Position numbers and translations under genes: made by a program
Shown here: in pieces, positions 44,901-55,960 of the stretch
Layout: each line of letters opens with the position of its first letter
Position numbering within the stretch: position 1 is the stretch's first letter
From: Bactrocera neohumeralis
Lineage: Eukaryota; Arthropoda; Insecta; Diptera; Tephritidae
Length of the DNA: 64,000 nt
Direction of reading: 5' to 3'
NCBI RefSeq assembly: GCF_024586455.1
Contig: NW_026089624.1
Location: 13,607,341-13,671,340 of the forward strand
Notes under the pieces: generated by a model
Databases searched by the model: none
What the model was told of the DNA's origin: nothing
The model's input: the letters and a program-made list of their open reading frames with translations, nothing else

Positions 44901-45775
44901 GACAAATTCAGCAAATTTATGACATCGATAGTGAGCAGGCTAATTACTACACGGACCCCCAGCTGCAGGAAGCACCGTCGGATTCACAACAAAAGTTGTC
45001 TCAACATCTCCAAGGAGGCTTGACTGCCAATGGTTATTATGAGCATACGAATGGTGGTTACGATTATCGTGAGGATTATTTTAATGAAGAAGATGAGTAT
45101 AAATATCTTGAGAAAGAACAGGAAATACTCTTTCAACAACAACAGCAAAACTTACAGAAACAAAAACAAAAGTATCAATCTGAAGATTTTACCGATATTT
45201 ATGTGGAAGATAATTATCAAAGCGAAGACAGTGGCAATTATCTAGATGAAAGTTCGAGCAGTAGTGTTATTGGTGGAGCGGCAAACGCTTTAGTAAGTAA
45301 ACAACAGTTAATACAAATCGCTGAAAAACCAATCGGTGGAGAGCATGACGAAATGTCGAACGACATGAGCACAATACCTACCGTACCAACAACAGATAAC
45401 TCTTCTGGTATGGCCAATGGAAACACTGCTGCTTTACCGTCGTCGTCCCATCAACATCAAATTAAAAAACAGGATAGCATAATTGTGGAAGAGGATGAAG
45501 AAGACATATTGCTCAATGATAGCGGTGTCAACAATAGCGTCCTAAGTAAGGATCACCTGCCGCATAGTTGTAGGTCAAGCCATGAGTCCATAATTGAAAA
45601 TGACGTAATATGCGAATTGCCGTCCATGCCCACTACAGCACCCAAGAAAAAAATGCTCGTACGCGGTGAAACCGAGGAAGTTGTCAGCGGCCACTTGCAC
45701 ATACTTCGCAAGTCAGAGGTTACAGCAAAGCAGCGTTGGCATTGGGCCTACAATAAAATCATAATGCAATTAAAT
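38975..45775 (+). CDS. unc-13: Giant internal exon, unc-13 N-terminal variable region
   Basis: 2267 codons are open without interruption between an AG acceptor and a GTAAGT donor, both phase 0. The first in-frame ATG is 60 codons in, at 39155, so the exon is probably internal and the protein starts further upstream. The last codons, AKQRWHWAYNKIIMQLN, resemble the Munc13 segment W-RAFNKVCMQLQ that precedes the C1 domain (comparison from memory), which is why I call it unc-13, the presynaptic vesicle-priming factor. Most of the exon is predicted disordered: rich in T, S, N, with QQQ runs, an acidic stretch LDVDDDDELDRYS (about 44810-44850) and EEDEED near the end. Two glycine-rich hydrophobic modules occur: MFGGISKGFKGGLDGVLSSV (about 43051) and MFGSFLGKAAAAVQSATQVV (about 44175). 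Several LPxxP motifs are present. The rest of the gene (C1, C2, MUN) is not in the window. Confidence 0.75.
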
Positions 45776-45781
45776 GTAAGT
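45776..45781 (+). promoter_or_regulatory. Splice donor of the giant exon
   Basis: GTAAGT after codon AAT. Reading through gives only 13 more codons to TAA at 45815-45817, and conservation-like sequence stops exactly at the donor. Confidence 0.8.
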
Positions 45782-45877
45782 ACAATAACAAATTACCAAA
45801 TTGATCAATGTATGTAACTAACATTTATACCTTTGGTCCTAATGTCGGAGCAATATACTTTAGAACAGGTAAGGAAG

Positions 45878-46480
45878 GGGTAAGTTCGGGTGTAACCGAA
45901 CATTTCAAAATCTCGCAATTTGCATGGATTATTACTCTCAGATGTTGGCGCTACTGTATAATAAAAAGTTTTGCGTAAGAACACTTTTAATTAATTATTC
46001 GAAGAAACTGAATGGAGTACGATAAAATTTTGTATCTTTATAACTTGGTTTTCTTACTACATTTTAGTTGATGCCAGAAATATTTATTTTAAAATCAAAC
46101 AAAATAACTCAAATGGGATATAAACTTAACCAAAGCAGCTAAATTTAATGTATTTGGTATATTTGAAAAATTCAATCAATTACCATAGCTGGAAGTCATT
46201 ATTAGGGATATGAGGTTTAAGCTTAGTTCTGGAACAATTCATATTCAACAGTAAACCACAATATTTTAAGAAATTTACATAATTTCATTAAAATATAAAT
46301 AATATAACTTATAATTAAGATAAGACATCTTACTTATTTACCGATAGTTATTTACTTATAATACGTAAAATAATCGCTTCAGAGGCTTTCAGCTCGCGAT
46401 AAAGTAAAGAAGAGCTAAGTTCGGGTGCAACGGAACATTTTATACCCTTGAAACTTGCAAGAATCAATGCCAGGGAAATA
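45878..46480 (+). repeat. Dispersed repeat ends (GGTAAGTTCGGGTGTAACC type)
   Basis: TAAGTTCGGGTGTAACCGAACATTTC at 45882 and a close copy at 46408 (CTAAGTTCGGGTGCAACGG) each lead into CTCGCAATTTGCATGG or CTTGAAACTTGCAAG. They look like ends of one repeat family, with 450 bp of AT-rich DNA between. They may belong with the family at 47615-47885. Confidence 0.6.
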
Positions 46481-46499
46481 TTTTAAGGTGTAAAATGTC

Positions 46500-47419
46500 A
46501 ACCAGATGAGCGAAATACAAACAATTTTGTATATGCCAGTTTGTTCAATACGCTTGCCCCAACGATCCTCCAATCTGTGAATCCCATCCCTGAAGTGAGA
46601 ATCCGGAAGGTCTGTAAAATACGCTTCAACAGGCGTTATGACCTTTTCATTTGATGAAAAATGCTTGCCTTGCATACTCTTTTGAGTTCTGGAAACAAAT
46701 GGAAGTCGCTGGGGGCCAAATTTGGTGAATACGGTAGATGCTCCAAAAATTCGAGCTTTAATTCATGGATTTTAGGCATTGTGAAAATATTGTGACACGG
46801 TGCATTGTTCTGATGAAAAATAATTTTTTCTTCTGCAAACCGGGTTTTTCTTTTTTACGATTTTTTTCCTTCAACTGGTCCAAAAGGTTGTAATAATATT
46901 CAGAATTAATTGTTTTACCAGTTTGCAAGTAGTCCACAAACAAGAGTCTTGTTTTGATTCAGGATCATGGGTATAGACTCAAGCCTCTACCTTAGTGTTG
47001 AATCGATGCACAAAATCCACTTTATCATTTTTAAAACGCTCTAAATGTTGCTGAGAAAGTCGCGTTCGAATGTCTTTTTGTACCATAGTTAGCGAATGCG
47101 GCCCCCATTGTGCACACAGCTTTCTAAAACCCAAAATTTCACTTAAAATATGACTCACCCTGTCTAATGAGATGTGTAGAGTCTCTACTAAATCTATTTC
47201 AGTCAATCGACGATCTTCCAAAACCATATCCTTTATTTTGGTTATTGTTTCTGGTGTTTATGCGGTTTTTGGACGTCCCATTCTTGTACGACCACGTTTA
47301 ATTTCTACTGTTCTAATTGTAGGTGATCAATTATTATATGCTTTTAACATTCGTTTGTGACATTCTTTTTTTTTCCTTCCAAAAATAAGAATTTTATCAC
47401 GATATTCAATTTTTGCCAT
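46500..47419 (-). pseudogene. mariner transposase remnant 3, different subfamily
   Basis: ATG at 47419 begins AKIEYRDKILIFG. Further in: RRLTEIDLVETLHISLDRVS, ILGFRKLCAQWGPH, TRLSQQHLERFKNDK, AWVYTHDPESKQDS (the region of the first catalytic aspartate, which is lost here: TKVEAW where relatives have D-E-x-W), VDYLQTGKTINSEYYYNLL, a frameshifted HQDNAPCHN-like stretch, GKHFSSNEKVI and SHFRDGIHRLEDRWGK at the end. Several frameshifts. The terminal repeats could not be matched on both sides. Confidence 0.82.
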
Positions 47420-47614
47420 TGTAAAAAAATACTGTGATACGGTGACAGCAAATGGCTTATAAACAAAGAATTAATTGACAGATTGAAATGAAACTTAACG
47501 TACATTTATATGAAGAGTGTACCAACAAAGCAAAAAAAAAATTGGGTTAGTAGCAACGCCCTCTCTTATCAAACGACAAAACTTTTTGAACTTATCTTGA
47601 TTTAGTGCTTATTT

Positions 47615-47885
47615 ATGGGCGATAATGCCCATCTACAAACTCGTAATTTTTGTTTGTACTGAGGAACCCGCATACCAAGATATCTCAATCTTTACTCAAG
47701 TTGAGATGATGACGGGCAGACATACAGTCACTCGGACTTCAACTTTTCTTGTCATCCTGATCATTTATAAATATATAACCCTATATCAATCTCGCTTAGT
47801 TTTAGGTGATACGTACAACCGTAAGGGAACAAAACTATTATATTCTGCAGCAACAAGTTGCAAGAGTTTAAAAATTATGTCTTCT
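47615..47885 (-). repeat. Dispersed repeat, minus copy
   Basis: The reverse complement begins with CTTGCAACTTGTTGCTGCAG, passes GTACGTATCACCTAAAACTA, GATATAGGGTTATATA and AAATGATCAGGATGACAAG. The same order of blocks occurs on the + strand at 54395-54520 and 55700-55830. Confidence 0.72.
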
Positions 47886-48356
47886 TATTACTTATCTATT
47901 AATTATTTACAAGAAATATGTTTTTATGCAATAAAAATTATTTGTTAAACACAATTTTTTGAAAGGAAGGTTAAATTTAAATACATTTTTTAACATTGTA
48001 CGAGATAAGAATTCCGAAATCTTAGTATTATTTAGATATTATTTTTAAAAAATCAACTGCACCCTTCTGAAAGATACTAATTCTTGCTGAGTTGAATCAG
48101 TCGTTTATGAATTATGGCTAAGGTGTAATGGGCAAGGTGGAATTCTATTTCCATTTAATAAATGAGAATAAGTTAATGACATATGATTAAGACGAAGGTG
48201 AACAAAGGACTTGATGTCATGGCAGCGGCATGTGGCAGAAATTTAAGTCTAGTAGACTGAATATATAGCATTTGTGTTGTGCAAATATGGAATAATTTAC
48301 ATTTGTTTAGAGGATATTCGCGTAATTGGCCCAATTTAAAATTTCAATCAGAATGT
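47886..48356. other. AT-rich DNA, nothing recognised
   Basis: No gene or defined repeat. Confidence 0.4.
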
Positions 48357-48683
48357 TTAACCCTTATGTTAGTAACTGGGTACCCGGGTACCCACCGCGG
48401 TGTATTTGTGTGAATAGCTTAAAAAAAATTCAATATTTCATTTTAAGCTCTCAAATCGTCGTTTTTTAACTTAAAATAAAGCTATTTGTCAGTTGATTTA
48501 TTTGATTTATTTTTTATTTTTTTTTTTTAAATAAGCTTAAACTTTAGCCATCGCCTTATTAGCAACCTGGTACTCGGGTACCCACGGTTGAAAGCATAGG
48601 AAATAAATTGTATATAATTTCTATTAATGCATGCAACTGAATTTTGTTAAAAAAATAAGGAAATATTACACTATTTTTTATAA

Positions 48684-49237
48684 TTAATGACATTGAACAC
48701 ATTGTAAACGATTAACTGAGCGCTCGTCACAAACAGGTTGGTGACAATTGGCACAGGCCTTCCGTGTCTTTCGCCGTCTTCTTATTTGCAAAGCATTGCA
48801 GACATGACAAGATCCTGTTACTTTTTTCCTTCCGGTTTTATCTTTTGGAGTCTCTGGACCAGGATTTATCACGACTGTTTCTGTCAGTGTATGGCCTAAT
48901 ACACTTTCAACGGCAATCTTTGTGGAGAAGTGGCGCATTACTTGTGGATTCGCCGTGCGATGTTCAATCATCGGCAATACTAGTTCTTCACTTAGTTTAC
49001 AAGTTTGACAATCACTTTATTATTTTCATAATAAATTATATATGCCGCAAGTGAAGAAATATCTAGCATGATGAAGAACATTGCCATTGGCCATCTCGAA
49101 TATCGTCGTTGACTGGTGTATCTCCGCACCATTTGGTCCATTGTGTCAACTCCAGCTTTATATTTATTATAAAAATTTATTATTTCTGATTTTTGTTTAG
49201 CGTCATCACCAAGTGATATATCTGAATGTTGATTCAA
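48684..49237 (-). pseudogene. piggyBac transposase, C-terminal part
   Basis: EIINFYNKYKAGVDTMDQMV with SQRRYSRWPMAMFFIMLDI (49185-49080) contains the third catalytic aspartate. After a frameshift, the end of the protein has a cysteine-rich domain: CHVCNAL, KACANCHQPVCDE and CVQCH (48830-48684), the RING/PHD-like C-terminal finger of piggyBac transposases. The reading frame is cut upstream at 49240 by the LOA LINE. Confidence 0.85.
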
Positions 49238-49239
49238 CT

Positions 49240-51080
49240 ATCTTACATCCAAAGAAGTTGGAAAAGAAGTAAAGTTGTGTTCCTTTCAAAGCCAGGCAGA
49301 AGAACACACCAGAATGCCAAGGATTTTAGACCTATAAGCCTTACCTCCTTTATGCTGAAGGTACGGGAAAGGCTAATAGATCTACACGTAAGAACAATAA
49401 TGGCGGAGAAGTTATCGAAGTCCCAACATGCGTACATAAAGGGCCGATCAACCGAAACTGCCCTTCACGTGGTGATAAGAGTAATTCAAAAATCATTACA
49501 CCACAAACAATACACCATGGCTGCTTTTTTAGACATAGAGGGCGCCTTCAATAACATAGAAGTAAATGCGACAATTAATTCTCTGGCACATGGTGGCATA
49601 GATGACACTGTGTGCAGATGGATACTATCGATGCTTGAGAATACGAAGATTATAGCTTCAAACCGCGCTGCAACACAAACAAGTTATGTGAGTAGAGGGA
49701 CGCCTCAAGGGGGGGTCCTCTCTCCGCTTCTATGGGTTGTAGCGCTGAACGAAATACTCCTCTAACTAAACGGAGGAGGAGTGAAAGCAGTAGCGTACGC
49801 AGACGATATAGTGTTGTTGGTATCAGGCATGTTTCTTTCAACAGTCAGCAAGATTATGGAAAGAGCACTTCGAAGGTTAAACCTATGGGCTACAAACAAT
49901 GGACTAGGAGTTAACCCGAACAAAACAGAACTGTTGCTATTCACAAGCAGAACCAAGATACCTCAGTTTCAACTTCAGGTACTAAACGGTACAACACTCA
50001 CTCTATCCCCCACAGCTAAATATTTGGGGGTGGAGATTGACACCAAACTGTCCTGGAAAATAAATATAGAAAAACGAATAAAGAAAGTATACATGGCCTA
50101 CTATACTTGTAAGAGAATTGTCAACAAGAATTGGAGCCTCAAACCAAGTATAATCATGTGGATGTATACGGCTGTCATAAGACCTATACTTACATATGGA
50201 GCTCTGGTATGGTGGCCAGCGCTAAACAAACAATACAACATAAAAAAATTAAATGGTATACAAAGAGCAGCATTTGCGGATGTTACTGGTGCAATCAGGT
50301 CATGTCCGACTGATGCGCTCAGTGTTATCCTGCATCAACTACTAATGGACATTTTTATTCAGAAAACAGCAGCTATTGCGGCGATAAGAATAAAAGAATT
50401 GGGAGGTTGGAATCAGTAAAACTACGGACATAGTGTAATTCTAAACAAGCTCAGCATTAATAAATCAGACTACATTCTCCCAAAGCTGGATTTCAATAGA
50501 CACTTCCAGGTGAGGATACCATCTAGACGAGAATGCAGAAGAGGTTCAATAGGAGAGGAGGATACCATCTCAGTCTACACCGACTGGTCCAAAATGAACT
50601 GCGGAGTAGGCGCGGGGGTATTCTCCGCTGATCTAGGCATATCTCTCTCTTTACGTCTACCGAACACGGCTAGCATCTTCCAAGCAGAAGTACTAGACAT
50701 AGAAAAAGCCTGCGAAGCTCTATTAGAAAACCACGGATAGCCAGGCGGCGCTCCTGGCCTTGTCTTCACCCATGACAAATTCCAGCGTAGTTAACAACTG
50801 CAAGAGAGCACTAAGCTCAAACAGTCTTCCCCTTTAATCCCCAGCTCTAGCACAGATCCGACACAAAACACTTGGAATCCATCAAGCACCAAACCTTGAA
50901 TGGATTTCCACTAAAAGCATATCGGATATAAGTAGTTTCATCGAAACCTCAAAATGGTTTGAGAGAGGAAGTCAAACGTAATAGCAGATACAGGAGGTTC
51001 TACGAACAGTGTATCGAAATGGCACATCAAGTGCTCATTGAGCCCGATAGAGCTGCACTCCTACCTACCTACCTACCTAG
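49240..51080 (+). mobile_element. LOA-type LINE, copy 2, inserted in piggyBac
   Basis: A 5'-truncated LINE in opposite orientation to the piggyBac gene, ending in a CCTACCTACCTACCTACCTA tail at about 51058-51079. The transposase on either side (HEKVTM and LNQHSDIS) is not duplicated; about 15 codons appear lost, so the insertion seems to have made a small target deletion. Confidence 0.82.
49241..50740 (+). pseudogene. LOA LINE RT and RNase H, two stop codons
   Basis: One frame runs 1500 nt with only two in-frame TAA codons, at 49763-49765 and 50417-50419. RT motifs: FRPISLTSFMLKVRERLID, HAYIKGRSTETALHVVI, FLDIEGAFNNIEV, RGTPQGGVLSPLLWV, the catalytic VAYADDIVLLVSG (about 49790-49825), NKTELLLFTSR and AKYLGVEIDTKLSW. 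RNase H begins with SVYTDWSKM (about 50573) and FQAEVLDIEKACEAL. After 50740 the frame is lost and the RNase H end is degraded. Few mutations suggest it is younger than LOA copy 1. Confidence 0.87.
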
Positions 51081-51540
51081 GAACACATGGTAACCTTTTC
51101 GTGAAATCCAAAAACTGTCGAATACTGCTCCCGTGTCTTATTCGCTCCCATAACACTTGGGATGTAAGGTTTATTCTTTTTTAACGTGCCGACAATGGTA
51201 ATATTCCACGACAACAAACGTTTAACAACTGGTACAGTAGTAAAGAAGTTATCCATGCAGATGTTTCTACCACTACCTCGGTACGGAGCCGCCAATTCTT
51301 TTAGTACTCTTTCACCCTGATTTTTTCTCGAGTATTATCTATTTTACCAGTGTACATGATCCCTTGCAAAGGATACGCATTTTCTGCATCACAAATCCGC
51401 CAGATCTTTATACCATACTTAGCTGGTTTCGGTGTAAAATTACTGAGTAAATCCAGTACGACCACGGTATGGATAAAGCTGTTCAACAATCGTTAAGTTA
51501 GCTGTTCGTTTGTACATCTGAACTAAATTTGAATTTAACA
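51077..51540 (-). pseudogene. piggyBac transposase, central part
   Basis: VEQLYPYRGRTGFTQ (about 51500-51455) leads, after a frameshift, to KPAKYGIKIWRICDAENAYP (first catalytic aspartate in ICD), LQGIMYTGK, then GRNICMDNFFTTVPVVKRLL (second aspartate in MDN) and ITIVGTLKKNKPYIP. It stops at HEKVTM where the LOA LINE enters. The N-terminal half of the transposase is not visible, so the element was already deleted or is truncated there. Confidence 0.85.
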
Positions 51541-51862
51541 TTGTCCACACATCACGAATTGGAGCTGCTTAGTGTGCGATAAAAAACAAAGAAATAACCT
51601 TGAGTTTTTCTTTCTCTCTCGAACGGCATCTGCTCGGCTCCGAACAATAAAAGCCGACCGACTACCTGGGGTGTCCCAAATAGGTTTCAGATGTCATTCA
51701 CGATTCTACGTTGTTATTATTTTTTTCTCTTTAAATTGTCACCGACTATTATAATTTGAAAAAAAAAAAAATTTAATAAAACAAACAATAATTTTTAATA
51801 CTCAGATAGTGGGTACCCCGGTAAAAGAGGTTGATAAAGTTGGTTACTAACATAAGGGTTAA

Positions 51863-52005
51863 GAAAGCTCATCTTACATTGTTTAGATTATTTTGTTTGG
51901 AGAAAAGTAACACATCGTCAACATAAATAATATGCGAAATGAGCTCATGTTTAGAAATAATTACACTGATTTCGTTAAATGTGGTTACAAGGTTACAAAT
52001 ACTAT
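51863..52005. other. Short gap before MITE B
   Basis: AT-rich, nothing recognised. Confidence 0.4.
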
Positions 52006-52252
52006 AGAGGTATTCAGGCCGAAACACTTATTTGTGAACATAGTTTTTGCTCTATCTCAGTGGTGTGCTAGATTTGATTCCAAAACAGTTAATTCAATTT
52101 TATTAAATACTTACGGAAAAATTATGAAGCCTGCCAGTGTGGTACTTCGTTACTCGGTAAAACGGTAATCTGATAACTTTACAAAAATAAAACATGTGTA
52201 AAAACTACCGAGCAACGACTAACGAATAAACAAAGCTGATCTGAATACCTCT
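52006..52252. mobile_element. MITE copy B (247 bp)
   Basis: AGAGGTATTCAG (52006-52017) and CTGAATACCTCT (52241-52252) are perfect 12-bp inverted repeats, flanked by TAT on both sides. Interior blocks TTCGTTACTCGGTA, AAAACTACCGA and CGACTAACGAAT are shared with MITE copy A (14880-14970). Confidence 0.8.
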
Positions 52253-52989
52253 TATAAAAGACAATGCTGATCCTTACATGGTGTACATCAGAGAACTGCA
52301 ATAAATTTTTGTTTATACTTAAGTACTGATCCGTTACTCTATCTGATTCTGTCAGTTCAGTTCATGTTCACGAAGCGCACTGTTTGTCTTCAAATCAGCG
52401 ATAGAGAACAACTTTGAATCACTAGCGATCAGCTTATATCTGATTTGTTTATGAACGTTCGTATCAGCAGAAAATACCCGAAGTGATGCAGACTCTTGCT
52501 TCAATGATTGAAATGATCGACAGAGTTTGGTTTGTATGTATATCATCCCCTAAACACTGATTTACTAGTGCACTTTTGTTCTATTTCAAATACATATGTA
52601 TGTTTGTATATACATGTATGTATGAATGTATATATGTACATATGTTATATGTATAATGAAAATTCCATCGAGTACATACATACAACAAATGTATATACTT
52701 ATATATGTATGTACGTTCACGATGGAATTTCCATTGTTTACGCTTCGAAAATTTATAACATGCGCACATTTTCAAAGCTGATACATTTATTTTGATACGA
52801 AGAACAGATTGTTCGTGTTGCATCAGGTCAGTTGACGCTGGCGGCTACTCGAATTGATTAACAATGTTGTCTATGCTGAACTGAATTGATTTGATTGTGT
52901 TTTTGGCACTACTGTTTGTTCTGATTTTATCATACTCGTTGCAGCTCTCTGGTGTACATGTACGTTTATGAGAAAGTCTTATTGATTTT
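52253..52989. repeat. AT-rich tract with TATG-type microsatellite and inverted repeat
   Basis: 52585-52710 is dense in ATGTATG/ACATACAT units. GAAAATTCCATCG (about 52658) and CGATGGAATTTCC (about 52719) form an inverted pair around it. No gene. Confidence 0.5.
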
Positions 52990-54240
52990 GATCATGATTT
53001 TATTATTAATTTGTAAAGATTTAACAAAATTAAATATTTATAACGTGCGAACCGACTCTGTCGAAAGCATTTTCGAAATACAAACTGAGAGTAGATATGT
53101 GATTTCTTTTCGATAAGACAGTTTTGGCGAAATTTGTGAAATAAAGTGAAGCATTCTTTTCCATTGCCACTTTGTTTGGGCTGAAAATGTTTTTTTGTAC
53201 TGCGAACCACAAGATTCTTTTTGATATAATTTTTTTTTTTAATACTTTTTTATCACAGATCTGTAACCAAGTACATCTGTAGAGACATTATTGGTTTTAG
53301 GAATGGCTACTATCAATATATTTTTCAGCGTTGGGGGTAGACATAAAACAATTAATAATTATATTTTTGAGACTTGAAGGGATTTTTTTAACTTCGGATG
53401 TAAATTTTAGCGATGGCTATGTTTGATTCGGTAATATACATATGTTTTCTAAGGAGTTCGTTTTTATGTGATACAAACGAGACTTGAAAATTTGAGTCGC
53501 TCGAGGAGTCGAGAGGTGAAATGATTAACTATATCTTTTGAGTCGAAAATTGGGCCGTTCGGGCTATTTATACATTTAATGTTAACATGCGAATAGGAGC
53601 TGGAGAGCATTTTTATATTCGCGCATAGTTTCTTGGGTGAAACTTTGGTAAGTTTTTGTAGGCAAGTCCTTAGCTTCTTTAATATTTTTTCGAAATATGG
53701 ATAGGTCGAGTTCTTTTGTATAATATCCCTAGAGATTGTTTTTCTCCTCAGAGTGTTGATAGCTTGGTAGACCAATAAGGTACATAACTTTTGAAGATTT
53801 TTTTACCGGTTTTAATTATTTTGGTAATCGTATCTGTAGTGCATGCATGTACGTATATTATATGCAATTTCGACCATTTCCCCTTGTCCAATCGAAATTT
53901 GGGCTTCTTTGAACTTTTACTGGATAAAGAGGTTGATAGGTGAGTTATTATTGGGAAATTATCACTGCTACATATGTACGTAGATTAATTAAGTTTTGGC
54001 TGTTTAGTTTAGGGGCGATAGCAGAAGAACAAAGGACTAGGTCTATATCCGTGAGCAAAATATGAGTAAAAAAGTAAAAGTGCGTAGGATAGCCGTTTAA
54101 AATGATCAAGCTTACCGCTACCATAAAACACAAGGTACTTTAGGATTTTACCTCTTCGGTTATTACATCTGGAACCCCAAAGAGGACTCCAATATGAGAA
54201 AAAAGAAAAAAGTGAGAAGGAATTATTAATCTTCATCGTC
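52990..54240 (-). pseudogene. CR1/Jockey-like LINE fragment
   Basis: In broken minus-strand frames: GYPTHF and DIDLVLCSSAIAPKLN (about 54090-54010), the last endonuclease motifs of CR1/Jockey-type LINEs; then a linker with YPYFEKILKKLRTCLQKL and FDSKDIVNHFTSRLLERL (53700-53480); then YFTNFAKTVLSKR and YFENAFDRVGSHVI (53150-53050), the RT FxxAFDRV motif. No catalytic YADD remains. Confidence 0.72.
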
Positions 54241-54394
54241 GTAGTGAGAGATGGAATTTGTTTGTAGAGAATTGGTTATGTATTTTTGTGGAATGAGTGG
54301 GATACCTGTTTGGTTGAGTTTTGTTTTAGTTTGGGTAAACTTTAAGTTAAGAGTGTTTTTAGCAGCAGTTAGCAAATCACGTTAATTATTTTTA
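54241..54394. other. Short gap, nothing recognised
   Basis: No gene or repeat is seen. Confidence 0.4.
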
Positions 54395-55160
54395 TACTCT
54401 TACATCATGTTGCTGCAGAGTATATTAATTTTGTTCTTCTACCGGTTGTTTGTATCACCTAAAAACACCCGAGAAAGATATAGGGTTATTTATAAATAAA
54501 TGATCAAGACCGGCTTTGGTAATTGGTGGAGTTTAGACATTTTCGATTGGTCAAATTGTGTGATATTCGATCGTTCGGTATGTATGGAAGCTATATGCTA
54601 TAGTGAGCCGATCTGAACAATTTCATCCGATATTACATAATTTCTATGAACAATAACTCATACCAAATTTCGTGAAGATATATTGTCAAATGAGGAAGTT
54701 TCCAATGCAAGCATTTGATTCCGATCATTCAGTTTGGAGCTATATGCTATAGCTAGCCGATCTGAACAATTTCGTCGTATATTACATTATTATCTTAGAA
54801 AATAACCTGTGCCAACTTTTGTGAAGATACATTGTCAAATGTGAAAGTTTCCATACAAGAACTTGATTCCGATCGTTCAGTTTGTATGGCAGCTATATGT
54901 TATAGTGGTCCGATATCGGCAGTTCCGACAAATGAGCAGCTTCTTGAAGAGAAAATAACGTTTGCAAAATTTCAAAATGATATCTTAAAAACTGCTGGAT
55001 TAGTTCGTATATATACAGACGGACAGACAGACGGACATGGCTAAATCGACTCAGCTCAATATACTGATCATTTATATATGTACATTATATACTTTATAGG
55101 GTCCTCGACGCTTTCTTCTGGGTCTTACAAACTTCGTGGCAAACTTAATATACCCTGTTC
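54395..55160 (+). repeat. Dispersed repeat with three 151-bp tandem units
   Basis: It starts with TTTTATACTCTTACATCATG and ends near TTAATATACCCTGTTCAG. Inside, three units of about 151 bp begin CGATCGTTCGGT, CGATCATTCAGT and CGATCGTTCAGT at about 54568, 54722 and 54870; each continues with GCTATATG-TATAG, CCGAT, AACAATTTC, GTGAAGATA and TTGTCAAATG blocks. Non-coding. Related ends lie at 47615-47885 and 55700-55960. Confidence 0.82.
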
Positions 55161-55699
55161 AGTGTATAATAACAACACAGAGCTAATGCTGGAGAACACT
55201 AATTTTCGTATGCATGGATATTTAGTATATGTTTTATACTGATTGTTGCTCCTAAACAAGCGAGTTGCATTCACAACAAACCAAACGTGATATTTAACAT
55301 AAAAAAATAACGGAATAACGACAGTGTTGATTAAAACATCTATTATAATTTGAGGTATACAGAGGCACACATTTTGCACAGAGCTTTCGCCTCTTTAGGG
55401 CGTCATTGTCCTCCGTGCTATTTTCGCCTCTTTCCAACTTAGCAAATTTCTATTCAACGGTGGATTTCCCTGGTGAAGAACCCAAATTCAACAGTATTTT
55501 TCCCCAAAAAGCAATTATCACACGAAATATTTTTTTATCCATTTTTTGTAAACTAACACAAGCTGCTTCACCCAAAATGCTATATCTCATTAACTAATAG
55601 CTCATCAGTTTCCAAATGTAATTTTACAGTAATACCACAAAAACTATGTAATTTCTTTGTTGTTGTTCTCTGCTGGGGGATTAAAGTAAACTTGGACAA
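55161..55699. other. Nothing recognised
   Basis: No gene or repeat that I can name. Confidence 0.4.
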
Positions 55700-55960
55700 T
55701 CTTTTTATACTCTTGCAACATGTTGCCACATGTTGTTCACCTAACGGTTGTTTATACCACCTAAAACTACTATATGTATGTATATAAATGATCAAAATGA
55801 TGAGACCAGTTGAATTCCGCGTCGACTGTCTGTCTGTAATTTGAGTCAAAATTCCGAAAATGTAATGAAATTTGATAAACATGATGCCTGACAAAAAAGT
55901 AAAGCCGAGTTTGTAGAAGAGCTTAATAGGATTACTGCCACTCCCACTAAATGCCATAAG
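55700..55960 (+). repeat. Dispersed repeat, second plus copy (5' part)
   Basis: TTTTATACTCTTGCAACATG, CACCTAACGGTTGTTTATAC, CACCTAAAACTA and AAATGATCAAAATGATGAG match the start of the copy at 54395. The tandem units are missing. Confidence 0.7.

Larger units (their letters stand above)
48361..51858 (-). mobile_element. piggyBac-like transposon, split by a LOA LINE
   Basis: CCCTTATGTTAGTAAC (48361-48376) and GTTACTAACATAAGGG (51843-51858) are perfect 16-bp terminal inverted repeats, flanked by TTAA at 48357-48360 and 51859-51862. CCC ends and TTAA duplication are the signature of piggyBac. Subterminal GGGTACCCGGGTACCCA (about 48379-48395), GTACTCGGGTACCCA (about 48571) and TGGGTACCCCGG (about 51810) are internal repeats. 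The transposase is on the minus strand. Confidence 0.92.

Noticed and set aside
45030..45245. A 71-codon alternative frame inside the exon
   Set aside because: It is a shadow of the conserved frame; isoleucine- and lysine-rich by frame shift only.
45834..45872. Possible small exon between the giant exon donor and a GTAAGG at about 45869
   Set aside because: No acceptor precedes it and it runs straight into a dispersed repeat.
52577..52740. Microsatellite-like TATG tract considered as a Helitron or MITE end
   Set aside because: The short inverted pair around it has no target duplication and the tract is simple sequence.
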